Positions 7,337 to 15,528 of a stretch of 64,000 nucleotides of DNA are shown here, one piece after another. Made by a program: the position numbers and the translations under genes. The stretch comes from Methylicorpusculum oleiharenae (GTDB lineage: Bacteria > Pseudomonadota > Gammaproteobacteria > Methylococcales > Methylomonadaceae), in the NCBI RefSeq assembly GCF_009828925.2, contig NZ_WUTY02000001.1, positions 3,688,492 through 3,752,491 of the forward strand, written 5' to 3'. Every line of letters begins with the position of its first letter. Positions within the stretch are counted from its first letter, which is position 1. The notes beneath the pieces are model-generated. The model worked only from the letters and a program-made list of their open reading frames with translations, did not search any database and had not been told where the DNA came from.

Positions 7337-10300
7337 TTACGCAGCCTTTTTTCGGAGAAAATCCAGTTTTTCTTTCAACTCGGGGATAGAGTTGATGAAA
7401 CGATACACAAACGCATCAAAATGCACGAAACCTTCATCGTCGGCTTGTTCGCCATAGTCCAGGCCTGCTTCACTGGCCAGGGTTTTCCATTTGATCAACT
7501 GCCCCATGTATTCGTCGATCGAGCCTTTCAGATGCAGAAAATGACAGGACACTTCGCTTTTTTGCTGTGGACGGATTAGTCGATAAATAGCCTGGAATTC
7601 TTCCCGCGATTTGTAGGATCGATTGTAGAAAATCACCGAATTGAGCATCGGCAGATTCAAGCCGTCTTGTGTCACGCCGAGGCTGGCCAGCATGACTTGA
7701 TCACTTCCGTTGCGGATACGCTCATTCAGCTTTGCCGTCCGTTTCGCAATGGTGTCCTCGCCGGTGAAAACCAGGTTTATGATATTTCGTTTTCTCAACT
7801 CTTCAGAGAGACGCCGCAATACCACGGGGTTTTTCGCAAATACGATCGGTCTTAGTCCCTTGTTGATTTCGCTTTCGATCAGGTCAAGACAAACCTTTTC
7901 CTTACTGGTCAGGGATTGAAACCCTCGACCGTAGCCACTAACCGCGCTGGGCACATTCGCCGCCTTGAAACAGGCTTCAAGCCTAGCCAGGATCATCGTC
8001 AAGTTAAGCGCCTTGCCTTCCTCGCCGCGCTCTTTGGCATATTGCTTGTACCAATTGGCGAACTCTTCCGCAGTTTTCACATAGAGCAGCAAATGATCCA
8101 TTTTCCAATCGACTTCAATCGGATCGCATAAGGTAGGTACCGGGAATTTTACATAGCGACTGACGGCCGGTTCCTGCTGGACACGGCGTTTGATCATCGG
8201 TGCCACCCATGCCCTGTAATCCTGAAGAAATGCAGGCTTGATCTTGGGTACTTCCCGTTTTGCCCCGCGTTCGTGGTTATCTAAAAATTCATTCGTTGCC
8301 CATTCCAGGGTCACGTAACGACGGGTAAACTCATCCCGGCCTGTTGGCTGGAATTCGGCGCTTTTGAACAGCCGCTTTTCAATGAAGCCGCCATTCATCG
8401 AGTATGGTTGATAAGCCCTTTCTTGACCGGCCACAAAAGCCGCCAGATTTTGCATTTCGCGGGGATAGTTAGGGCTCGGCGTACCGTCCAGGATATACCG
8501 GCGTTTAGCACCCAGCGCCCATACTGCGCGAGTCTGCTGAGAAAAATGATTGGCCAGCAAACCACCTTCATCGCACAGCACGTTTTTTATTTTCTTACGC
8601 AGAAATTTAGCCAATGTCAGTTTGGGAAACCGCGGATCGATGGCCATTTTCAGTCGTTCGTAACTGATGATATTGACCTTGCCGAGCTGTTTGGTATCAC
8701 TCAAGGTTTTGATCACCTTGTAATCCGTGACGCCAAGCGATTTCAATTCATTGGCCATTTCTGGCACCAACCTCGATTTCAACACCAACAGCGATTTTCC
8801 ATTGAGAAGTAGAGCGAGCGATAACGCGAGCCTGGATTTACCCAAAGCCATTTGCCAGCCACAAATGGCCCCATTGGGCTTAAACGCCAACTCGCAAAGA
8901 TCTTCGAGCTGATAGTCCCAGGTCAGCCACTGGTCGATCCCAAGTAGCGTGGCCTTTGCTTTTAAGCGGTCTATCTCCTTTGGAAAACAGTTCTTGATTG
9001 GCGGGTAAATATCCTCCCAGTAACCGGCGTCAACAACCGTCTTCTCTGGGGTGAACAACGCGAAAAATGTGTCGTGGTCACAGGCAAATTCACCGCGTCC
9101 GGTTTGGACAATAAATCCAGCATCAACCCGTTTGGCCATGACAGTTTCATTTTTCGATATCGCTGCCCCTTTTTGCGTCCGGTTGATCAAGGCCATCTTG
9201 TTTGCCGTTGCTTTAAATTCCGGTGTGCCTTTCCGAAAAACCGTGCGTCCGAATGGAATCCCCATTTTTTTATTTTCAACAACGATCGATTTAATGCCGT
9301 CGATCAGTTGGCGATTGACGACTAGTTCACCACCAGCCGACCGGATGACATTGCACACTGAATTTAACGCCTTAAAAGGATCGTCCTGCATGCTGATGGC
9401 ATCCAGATTCAATTGGAATTGCCCTGCATAACGCGTCTTCGCTGGGTACTTATGCAGGTGATCGGAATACAAGCGGGATCGATAAAGCGCATTCTTCACG
9501 CGGCCTTCTGTGGCGCCGTCGAAGAAATCCAATTTTATCCAGCGACCAGCTCTTTTCAGAATAACCGTATTATCACCGGTCGCCTCCGTGGCAATCACAG
9601 GCTTTGATTCCTCAATGCCTATGACGCTAATAGGATTCCTGCTATGCCCCAGTTCATCTACCGAACGGCAGCTCAGTTGAAACAGTGTTGGCGGTATCAA
9701 GCTTTCGTTGATCGAGCCAGTTTTGATTCGGATGCTTTCCGGCGCATTGGCCGCTGGGCCTTGAAGCTTTCGACCGAACACCATTAAAACGGTGTTGACC
9801 GACTCGACATTTTCTTCTTTGAATGCGTTGCTTGGCAGATCAAATATTGCTCGCAACCTGCCAGCCATGACGGGCGATTGCTTCACTATCGCTTGGGTCG
9901 ATGCCGGTACGACAGCCGCCACAATATCGCTATGGTTTAAGGCTTGCGCCAAGGCGTATTCGTGAGACACGGCCGACGTGTTAGGGCCGTATTTCCCGTA
10001 ATGGGTAACGCCAGGGTAAGCATTGAGGAATGGACTCGATAGCGGAATAGAGAACGGTGGATTGATGAGCGCCGCACTGAATTTAATCAATTCGACCGAT
10101 TCCATACCGGCATGAACCAAGTCGAACATATACCCGTTTCCGTCAAGGATTTCAGAGACCGTTTCAACCAACTGACCGTCGACATCCAGGCCGCACAAAT
10201 GATACCGCTTGGGATCGGCATAGCGAAACATGCCGGCACTACCGACGCTGTTATCCAGCAGCCGGTACCGGCCTTCATCGCGATCGAATGCAGGCGATAT

Positions 10301-10459
10301 AACCTGCCAAATAAAACGAACCAACCAATCGGGTGTGAAGAATTGCGATAGGGTTTCCTTACGTTTTTCATGCAAAGATGCCAGGGAGCCTGACTTTGAC
10401 GCAGTGCTGCCTTTAGACTGAACCTGATCGAGTTCTGCAGGGAGATAGCGCGTTAGCAT
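7337..10459 (-). CDS. Fused N6-adenine DNA methyltransferase and SF2 helicase (1040 aa)
   Basis: Two enzyme domains in one chain. Residues 39-136 hold the methyltransferase signature: FFTPDWLVRF, motif I LLDNSVGSAGMF and catalytic NPPF (133-136). The C-terminal half is an SF2 helicase. It has an unusual Walker A (GWQMALGKSRLAL, near residue 540), a DEGG box in place of DExH (near 630), a DGTPSPNYPRE motif, and a helicase C domain with ASLGVTQDGLNLP and a final YRLIRPQQ arginine motif. No nuclease domain is seen. Such proteins occur on phages and large plasmids; P1 DarB-type antirestriction proteins and single-chain R-M enzymes are the nearest ideas. Protecting the element against restriction is an inference. 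Overlaps the upstream gene by 1 bp (TAATG), so they form one unit. Confidence 0.85.
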   Translation of the reverse strand: MLTRYLPAELDQVQSKGSTASKSGSLASLHEKRKETLSQFFTPDWLVRFIWQVISPAFDRDEGRYRLLDNSVGSAGMFRYADPKRYHLCGLDVDGQLVETVSEILDGNGYMFDLVHAGMESVELIKFSAALINPPFSIPLSSPFLNAYPGVTHYGKYGPNTSAVSHEYALAQALNHSDIVAAVVPASTQAIVKQSPVMAGRLRAIFDLPSNAFKEENVESVNTVLMVFGRKLQGPAANAPESIRIKTGSINESLIPPTLFQLSCRSVDELGHSRNPISVIGIEESKPVIATEATGDNTVILKRAGRWIKLDFFDGATEGRVKNALYRSRLYSDHLHKYPAKTRYAGQFQLNLDAISMQDDPFKALNSVCNVIRSAGGELVVNRQLIDGIKSIVVENKKMGIPFGRTVFRKGTPEFKATANKMALINRTQKGAAISKNETVMAKRVDAGFIVQTGRGEFACDHDTFFALFTPEKTVVDAGYWEDIYPPIKNCFPKEIDRLKAKATLLGIDQWLTWDYQLEDLCELAFKPNGAICGWQMALGKSRLALSLALLLNGKSLLVLKSRLVPEMANELKSLGVTDYKVIKTLSDTKQLGKVNIISYERLKMAIDPRFPKLTLAKFLRKKIKNVLCDEGGLLANHFSQQTRAVWALGAKRRYILDGTPSPNYPREMQNLAAFVAGQERAYQPYSMNGGFIEKRLFKSAEFQPTGRDEFTRRYVTLEWATNEFLDNHERGAKREVPKIKPAFLQDYRAWVAPMIKRRVQQEPAVSRYVKFPVPTLCDPIEVDWKMDHLLLYVKTAEEFANWYKQYAKERGEEGKALNLTMILARLEACFKAANVPSAVSGYGRGFQSLTSKEKVCLDLIESEINKGLRPIVFAKNPVVLRRLSEELRKRNIINLVFTGEDTIAKRTAKLNERIRNGSDQVMLASLGVTQDGLNLPMLNSVIFYNRSYKSREEFQAIYRLIRPQQKSEVSCHFLHLKGSIDEYMGQLIKWKTLASEAGLDYGEQADDEGFVHFDAFVYRFINSIPELKEKLDFLRKKAA

Positions 10460-11331
10460 TATGCAGCCTCCTGCAGTCCTGTTTTCTCGATAATCCTATC
10501 CGCGGCATCTGCCTCGCCGTTGATCATCAGGAAAGCAATCAATGCATCGAACGCTTGAACACTGAATCGGTACTCGTGTTTATCTTTGAAGCAGAGGATT
10601 TCAAGGTGCCCCCCTTTGCCAAAAACCGTCCTGGAAGCGATTTTTTCCCGAGACCAACTGAGATCCTTGAGCGCCGAAATGTACTCGCTGATAGCAACAC
10701 CGAATGACATCCCAGATTCCTTTTCTAGGATGCCAAATGCATCCAGTAAGGCGGTCAGTTCATTTACTTTAGAATAGGCATCGTGGTAACCAATCGACCA
10801 GGTTTGGCAAATGACGCGTCCTGCCTTTTTGTAAGGCTCGTAATATCCCCGCTCGCACTTCAAATTCAAGCGATCGATGATTTTACATGCCAGCATATTG
10901 AGGCCTTTTTCCTCCAGGCTTTCGACTTGTTCACCAATCGAATCAGCAATCGCATCAAAATTTACTTCGGACAAATAGGCTTCAATCAGCGCCTTGTCTG
11001 CTTCCAGGTCTCCATCAGCATGCGACCAAAACTGTTCGGCGAAACTTTCCCGGCGGCTTCGTCTTGATATAACCTTATACAGACCAGAATCCAACGAAAC
11101 CCTTGCCGGCGTCCCATTGGAATATTGGCTACTTAGTTTCGCGCAGAGATTTTCAAGATAGCTCTCGGCAATTGCTTCAAAGCATTCGCCGATATAAAGC
11201 CTGTAATCCCTGACGGAAATACCCAGGTCAGATAAGAACTGCGCGTGCTTGATTAACTCATGGCGCGATTCCACCATTTCAAGCAGGCGAGATTGAATAG
11301 TTGATTTGATTGATTCGACGGTAATAGTCAT
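10459..11331 (-). CDS. DUF4942-like hypothetical protein (290 aa)
   Basis: 290 residues, mainly helical. It has a conserved-looking segment (FGKGGHLEILCFKDKHEYRF near residue 235) that recalls the DUF4942 family found next to plasmid methyltransferases; the family match is tentative. Its stop overlaps the start of the methyltransferase-helicase, suggesting a partner or specificity role, but no function can be assigned. Confidence 0.6.
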   Translation of the reverse strand: MTITVESIKSTIQSRLLEMVESRHELIKHAQFLSDLGISVRDYRLYIGECFEAIAESYLENLCAKLSSQYSNGTPARVSLDSGLYKVISRRSRRESFAEQFWSHADGDLEADKALIEAYLSEVNFDAIADSIGEQVESLEEKGLNMLACKIIDRLNLKCERGYYEPYKKAGRVICQTWSIGYHDAYSKVNELTALLDAFGILEKESGMSFGVAISEYISALKDLSWSREKIASRTVFGKGGHLEILCFKDKHEYRFSVQAFDALIAFLMINGEADAADRIIEKTGLQEAA

Positions 11332-11348
11332 TTCGGCTTCCTGTTTTT

Positions 11349-11401
11349 GTGTTTTGAAAACACGTTAAAACAGGTTGCCGGTAATGCAACACATTAAAAC
11401 A
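11349..11401 (-). promoter_or_regulatory. Operator-like region of the methyltransferase operon
   Basis: Contains a perfect dyad (GTGTTTT-G-AAAACAC, 11349-11363) and two direct repeats of AACACRTTAAAACA at 11359-11372 and 11388-11401, 29 bp apart. This lies 18-70 bp upstream of the leftward operon start and suits a dimeric repressor. Confidence 0.45.
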
Positions 11402-11464
11402 AGTACAAATAACCAGCGCACGCGCGGGAAAGACCTCCGACATATAGTTACAAGGACCATGAAA

Positions 11465-11953
11465 CTATACTGCCGGCTGTGTTTTTTGCATTCGTGACCA
11501 TTCAACGATTAGTTGGAACAAATTGGCATAACGCTCCAATTGCAGTAGTTCTGCATCGTTAGGCGGATTTTGATAGTCCTGATAAAGCGCAAAAATCCCC
11601 AGCGTCTCCTCGCGGTTATTCTTGACAGGGTATGACCAACACGATTTGAAGCCAACTCCTTTGGCCGACATTTCCATCTTTCTTTCAAGAAAACCGACAA
11701 TGTTATCGTTTGCTCCGGAAGCAAATTCTTCATGAAACATCGGGCATAGCATTGATTCGGGATAAGCAGCCGGTGCTTTTTCAAAAATCTGAAAACGACA
11801 CTCGGAGTCTTCATGGATCCTTTCGATGTCTCGACAAAGGCAGTCAATCAACACACTTAAAGGTTTCTCTTTGTTTAGAAGCTCGACAATGCGGCCATGC
11901 ATCTCAAGCTCTTTGTTTCCAAGCACGCAAGGTAATTGTTCACAACATCCCAT
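11465..11953 (-). CDS. GAF-domain protein
   Basis: 162 residues forming a single GAF-type sensor fold. The C-terminal half carries the usual signature: SCWSYPVKNNREETLGIFALYQ followed by a helix (ELLQLERYANLFQLIVEW). Several Cys residues (CC at 3-4, CLC, C in the middle) could bind a metal or cofactor. No output domain is attached, so it may act through a partner. Confidence 0.75.
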   Translation of the reverse strand: MGCCEQLPCVLGNKELEMHGRIVELLNKEKPLSVLIDCLCRDIERIHEDSECRFQIFEKAPAAYPESMLCPMFHEEFASGANDNIVGFLERKMEMSAKGVGFKSCWSYPVKNNREETLGIFALYQDYQNPPNDAELLQLERYANLFQLIVEWSRMQKTQPAV

Positions 11954-11962
11954 ACCTTAGAA

Positions 11963-12085
11963 CTAAAATAATTCGTCGAAAAATTTATCGATTTTTTGGC
12001 TCAGTTTTTCTTTTCCGAAAAAAATGAGGGTGGCCGCACCAAAACAGACCAGCAAAAACATTGAGCCCGCGAGAAAAACCAGCAT
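11963..12085 (-). CDS. Single-pass small membrane protein (40 aa)
   Basis: A 40-residue frame with one hydrophobic helix (MLVFLAGSMFLLVCFGAATL) and a charged C-terminal tail (KEKLSQKIDKFFDELF). No clear Shine-Dalgarno. Shape is that of a small membrane-anchored protein; existence is uncertain. Confidence 0.35.
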   Translation of the reverse strand: MLVFLAGSMFLLVCFGAATLIFFGKEKLSQKIDKFFDELF

Positions 12086-12174
12086 GGAACAACCGATCAG
12101 AACAATAAGCTCAAAATTCGTAGAGAACTAACGATTTTTTGAGAAGCATGAGAGTCCTGGATTTGTTTGGGTAA

Positions 12175-12558
12175 CTAGGAGTTTTCTAACTCACTCGTCG
12201 ATTCGTTTGCGACCGGCAATGACGAATCTAACGAGCTTCGAATGACCGCTTCAGGAATCCTGAGTGCCGCCATATTTTCAACGTCGTCTTCAGTAATCTC
12301 TGGGGAATGCGGAAAAACCACCGCGGCATGCGCAAGCAACAAGACCGTAAAAGCCGACATCTCGCCCAATAACATGAGTTTGACTAACCCATCAATGCCG
12401 TTAAATACTCCAATGCCCAAGGGTATGAGTCCGAAAACCATCAAGATTGCAGAACCAATGAACATAGTTTTGTGCATTCCATAACGTATTCCGGCATCTC
12501 GGAAGGCTCTAGTTGCTCGCAATGTGATGACTGTTTCTTTACGCCTGTAAATTTCCAT
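12175..12558 (-). CDS. Two-helix membrane protein, unknown (127 aa)
   Basis: Starts at ATG 12558, which overlaps the upstream stop (TAATG). Two hydrophobic segments (TMFIGSAILMVFGLIPLGIG and a second one around LLGEMSAFTVLLLAHAAVV) separate a basic N terminus from an acidic C terminus. The longer upstream extension of the frame is out of register with the real gene and was not used. Not recognised. Confidence 0.6.
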   Translation of the reverse strand: MEIYRRKETVITLRATRAFRDAGIRYGMHKTMFIGSAILMVFGLIPLGIGVFNGIDGLVKLMLLGEMSAFTVLLLAHAAVVFPHSPEITEDDVENMAALRIPEAVIRSSLDSSLPVANESTSELENS

Positions 12559-13268
12559 TACCTTGCTTCCTGCATTGGTTTTTCGTTTTTTTCCTTCTCG
12601 ATGACGAAATCGCAATCGAAGGACAATGGTCTCGACGCTGCTTTCTCGCACAGGCATTCGTCTGCTTTCATGTTGCCTTTTTCTTCGTTGGTCACTTTGT
12701 ACAGCCATTCCTCGTCCAATGACCGAAGGCATATCGTAATGCCATCGCACCGGCATTTTTCGAAAACCGCCAAAGTTTTCTCTTTCTCCGCTTCAAGCTC
12801 TTCTTTTTCTTCCCGGTCGATTCTTTCCCAGACTTCCTGGTAGTCAACATCGGCCCCACTAAGATCGACAAGTATATTGTTTCCATCGCGCACTTGAGCA
12901 AGCATCAATCGGTTCATGCAAGCTGAAATGATTTTTTCTGAAGCCTGATCTTGATCCCATTTTTGGTTTGTTAAGGCGGCGTAGTCCGTTCTCAACGGAT
13001 TGAACAGCTCCCTTAACTCAACATCGTTGACACCATCATGCATATAATAGTTAGCTAATGCGTTGATAACGCAATCCACCATATCTGAGAGCCGGATGTG
13101 ATTAACATACGCGCCTGAATACAAGGCCAGGGCAAAGCGGACATTGTCTTTATGCGAAAACTCAGGATCAGCTACCGCAACTTTCTTTGCAGCCAGCCAA
13201 AAAAGGCGGCCTAGTTCGCTTGGTTTATAAGGGATGTTGTTTAAGGATGAGGCGTCGTTCGATTGCAT
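12558..13268 (-). CDS. Hypothetical protein (236 aa)
   Basis: 236 residues, mostly helical, with a highly charged coiled-coil-like region (EEKEELEAEKEKTLAVFEKC). Not recognised. AGGAGA lies 8 bp upstream of the ATG. First gene of a leftward unit with the membrane protein that follows it. A CGGGGTGAAAGGCGC box lies about 60 bp upstream. Confidence 0.6.
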   Translation of the reverse strand: MQSNDASSLNNIPYKPSELGRLFWLAAKKVAVADPEFSHKDNVRFALALYSGAYVNHIRLSDMVDCVINALANYYMHDGVNDVELRELFNPLRTDYAALTNQKWDQDQASEKIISACMNRLMLAQVRDGNNILVDLSGADVDYQEVWERIDREEKEELEAEKEKTLAVFEKCRCDGITICLRSLDEEWLYKVTNEEKGNMKADECLCEKAASRPLSFDCDFVIEKEKNEKPMQEAR

Positions 13269-13323
13269 TTCAGATTCTCCTGATTGTGTCTGGGTGATGC
13301 TACAAGGAGAATTTGATTTGTAT

Positions 13324-13341
13324 CGGGGTGAAAGGCGCTGT
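13324..13341 (-). promoter_or_regulatory. CGGGGTGAAAGRCGC box, copy 1
   Basis: The sequence CGGGGTGAAAGGCGC upstream of the leftward 236-aa gene is matched (one difference) by CGGGGTGAAAGACGC upstream of rep near 14.99 kb. Both lie ahead of leftward genes, so a shared operator or promoter element is likely. Confidence 0.4.
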
Positions 13342-13429
13342 TTTTCTGCTTCTTTCGAGCAATCGGTTGCCTAAGCACGATAACTGGGGCGCCCGTCGGC
13401 ACGGTCAACCGCCAGGATGTTTAAGAAAT

Positions 13430-13843
13430 TGTGAGATTTTTTCATTAATTATGAGATCCGACAGACAATGACGGCAGGGATAATTTTTGGATAAAAATAA
13501 GGTTAAAAGGATAATAGCAAAAAAATTGAATTTTTATTCATAGAAATCATTGTCTTATATTTTAAGCCCGTACCCTATACCTACCGAGCAACCAAAAGTT
13601 ATCCACAGATTTAGCCAAAATCAGACTTAAATTTGATCGGGTGTACCCTATACCTACCGCATTTTTTAATACCTGTACCCTATACCTACCGCATTTTTTG
13701 ATGTCCGTACCCTATACCTACCGACAACTTTTTCAAAAAATGCCTACTTTCCCAACCATTGAACCCCTCCGTACCCTATTCCTACCAAGGGTCGTACTCT
13801 ATACCTACCGAAAAGCGCGAGAACCCGTACCTTATACCTACCG
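13430..13843. other. Plasmid replication origin (oriV) with iterons, DnaA box and AT-rich region
   Basis: Seven 17-bp iterons, consensus GTACCCTATACCTACCG, all in the same orientation, begin at 13570, 13643, 13675, 13707, 13771, 13794 and 13827. Several are spaced 32-33 or 64 bp apart, close to three or six helical turns. A perfect DnaA box TTATCCACA lies at 13599-13607, and an AT-rich tract without genes occupies about 13430-13565. Iterons 5-7 carry one mismatch each or more. The array abuts the stop codon of the rep gene. This is the classic layout of an iteron-controlled theta origin. Confidence 0.88.
13570..13843 (+). repeat. Iteron array (7 copies of a 17-bp repeat)
   Basis: Copies at 13570-13586, 13643-13659, 13675-13691, 13707-13723, 13771-13787, 13794-13810 and 13827-13843. 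The first four are identical. The others differ at one or two positions (TATTCC, TACTCT, CTTATA). Presumed binding sites for the adjacent Rep protein. Confidence 0.92.
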
Positions 13844-14956
13844 CTATTTTTCCAACAATCGGTTCAGGTTTGCATTTGCCTGTTTGGATTCACTCGAAAA
13901 TTTTCCCGCAGGATAGAGGGTGTAAATAACATCTTCGGTTTGGCCTCTTTTCCCAAGAATCTTGGCTTCTTCGAATGGGATTAGATTTTCTTGGCCATCA
14001 ATGCTCAAAAGTTTCGGTTCCAAAATCCCTTTATACGCTAGCTCAGTTAGCGCTTTGCGCACGTATTGCATCGCTTTTCGATGGTTCCCGAAACTCTCAA
14101 GCAAGCCGCTGTCACGTTTGATGGTGCTGTACCGGATCTCAAATTTTTGGCCTCTTCCTGCGTAGGTAAATTTGGCTATAAGGTATTTGTGAAGCCATCG
14201 AGTGAGCTGCGTATCATGCGACATCATTAATTCGTAATTGAACTGCCGGTAATCAATGGCCTTTAGGGCTTTTGTGATGAGTGGATGGAATTCAACATAC
14301 CATCGCGCATGCGGGTCTTCTTCGATATCAAAACGAGAAACGGATGACAAACGGCTAAAATAATTACTTACATCGTAAATCTTGGTTTTGTTGTTATTCG
14401 CCGTAATCTCTATCGAACTGCGGGCCAGGATTCGTAGACTTAGCACTATTTCTTGGTAGGACCGCGCATGCCCTCTGTTTTTCAGTTCTTTTCTAAGCTG
14501 ATAAATTGAAAAATTAACGCCATACCTAGGAGTCGACTCGTCGTAATACCCGTGGTTTTGTATAGTGGCGATCTTTCGAAGGGCTGCCTCAATCAATTCT
14601 TCGTTTGCCCCAGGGTAATATTCAGTTACAAGGCCGTTCTCCAATATCCTTGCCGGCTGAATTTCGATCCTGATTTTGCCCCCTTTGTACAGACAATCCC
14701 TTATCAATAACTGAGGAAAATTTCCTTCCTTCCTCATCTTGTGCGCCCATTGCCTTGAGACGGAATAAAGGGGCAGGCAATCCCATAGTGGAATCGCATT
14801 GGAAAGCTTTTCTCGCTGCTCATCTCCGTTGCACAAAAAGGTCTGAAATAGATCAATTTGTTTGCAGATGTAAGCATCTTGATCTGGTGGCTCGAATTTG
14901 GTTTCTTTTTCAGGTTTATCGGGTGAAGTCATGACCAATCCGGTTGGCTCTATCAT
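13844..14956 (-). CDS. Plasmid replication initiator protein (Rep)
   Basis: About 370 residues with the two-winged-helix layout of iteron-binding initiators. The central part contains IPLWDCLPLYSVSRQWAHKM, TPRYGVNFSIYQLRKELKNR, and a later helix set with HDTQLTRWLHKYLIAKF. Position next to the iteron array strongly supports the role: Rep would bind the iterons, load host DnaB helicase and limit copy number. Start is uncertain: ATG 14956 is used, ATG 14932 is also possible, and the frame is open to 15079 but that region belongs to the 200-bp repeat. The CGGGGTGAAAGACGC box lies about 35 bp upstream. Confidence 0.85.
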   Translation of the reverse strand: MIEPTGLVMTSPDKPEKETKFEPPDQDAYICKQIDLFQTFLCNGDEQREKLSNAIPLWDCLPLYSVSRQWAHKMRKEGNFPQLLIRDCLYKGGKIRIEIQPARILENGLVTEYYPGANEELIEAALRKIATIQNHGYYDESTPRYGVNFSIYQLRKELKNRGHARSYQEIVLSLRILARSSIEITANNNKTKIYDVSNYFSRLSSVSRFDIEEDPHARWYVEFHPLITKALKAIDYRQFNYELMMSHDTQLTRWLHKYLIAKFTYAGRGQKFEIRYSTIKRDSGLLESFGNHRKAMQYVRKALTELAYKGILEPKLLSIDGQENLIPFEEAKILGKRGQTEDVIYTLYPAGKFSSESKQANANLNRLLEK

Positions 14957-14985
14957 GCACCCAATACTATTTACATTTCCGAAAA

Positions 14986-15003
14986 CGCAACGGGGTGAAA
15001 GAC
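14986..15003 (-). promoter_or_regulatory. CGGGGTGAAAGRCGC box, copy 2 (rep upstream)
   Basis: CGGGGTGAAAGACGC, matching the box at 13.33 kb. Shares the GAAAGACGC core with the first hairpin of the three 200-bp repeats, hinting at one regulator for rep and the right arm. Confidence 0.4.
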
Positions 15004-15037
15004 GCGAAAAAAACGCCCCTTTTGCCTTGCCACCACT

Positions 15038-15239
15038 GAAAGACGCGCTAAAACAGGCGTCTTTCGAATGAAAAAACATTGACGGTATTTGGCATACTGC
15101 CGGTACCGTCTTTCCAGAACGCTTGGCTTGAGTATTGTGGAAAGACGGATTTTTGTAGTTCTCTAAGAGGACTCAAAAGCAAGTGCCAGTTCAGCACTCT
15201 AAATAAAGCAACCAGTTAAACGCTTCGGCGTGATTTTTA
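15038..15239 (+). repeat. Hairpin-rich 200-bp repeat, copy 1 (operon head)
   Basis: Opens with inverted repeat GAAAGACGC/GCGTCTTTC, then stem GACGGTA/TACCGTC, then CGTCTTTCCA/TGGAAAGACG. The last two stems share CGTC and so exclude each other. Further hairpins follow (AGTTCTC/GAGGACT, GTGC/GCAC) and an ACGC-TTCG-GCGT stem before a T run. It ends at the leader of the first right-arm gene. Copies 2 and 3 head the next two blocks. Likely a promoter plus structured, attenuator-like RNA; no function is known. Confidence 0.8.
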
Positions 15240-15243
15240 CTTT

Positions 15244-15312
15244 ACCCACTGGGGAAACATCTTCTCCCCAGTATGGGCGTTGGTGTTTCCCTTTTCTTTT
15301 AGGAGAAGCACT
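15244..15312 (+). promoter_or_regulatory. SD-pairing leader of the 46-aa gene
   Basis: Hairpin ACTGGGG/CCCCAGT, then GGTGTTTCCC (15282-15291), able to pair with the Shine-Dalgarno strand GGAGAAGCAC (15302-15311). The hairpin loop side carries GGGGAAACA, an imitation of the Shine-Dalgarno strand. Confidence 0.7.
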
Positions 15313-15453
15313 ATGAGAACGTTCATTGTAATTGCTGTATTTTTGTACGGCATCGGAACCGCATTGTCTGCAGCCAAGGATTCCTTGGATACAGGCAAAT
15401 CCTTGCTTGCGAACCGGCATGCTCAAATCGAAGCCGTTTTGGCTTCTAACTAA
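15313..15453 (+). CDS. Small exported or membrane peptide (46 aa)
   Basis: 46 residues with an N-terminal signal-like segment (MRTFIVIAVFLYGIGTALSA) and a short polar tail. Its start is fixed by AGGAG at 15301 and by a leader shared with about 20 other genes of the arm, which argues it is a real gene despite its length. Not recognised. Directly upstream of ssb. Confidence 0.6.
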   Translation: MRTFIVIAVFLYGIGTALSAAKDSLDTGKSLLANRHAQIEAVLASN

Positions 15454-15528
15454 ACCCTTTGGGAGATCTTTCACTCCCTGCGGGTGTATTGGTCTTCTTT
15501 TTAATTTTTTTCCTTTAGGAGATTCAAC
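15454..15528 (+). promoter_or_regulatory. SD-pairing leader of ssb
   Basis: CCC-TTT-GGGAG / CTCCC hairpin followed by TTGGTCTTC, partly complementary to the AGGAGATTCAAC Shine-Dalgarno strand. Weaker pairing than other members. Confidence 0.6.

Noticed and set aside
12559-12756. Upstream extension of the two-helix membrane protein (66 residues)
   Set aside because: It is a shadow of the 236-aa gene in another frame; ATG 12558 with TAATG overlap is the better start.
13570-13843. Regular repeats that could be read as a CRISPR array
   Set aside because: Repeats are 17 bp with irregular short spacing, all next to rep and a DnaA box; no cas genes. They are iterons.
13641-13916. A 91-aa rightward frame across the iterons
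   Set aside because: Its sequence is just translated repeats (PYTYR motif) and it overlaps the origin and the end of rep.
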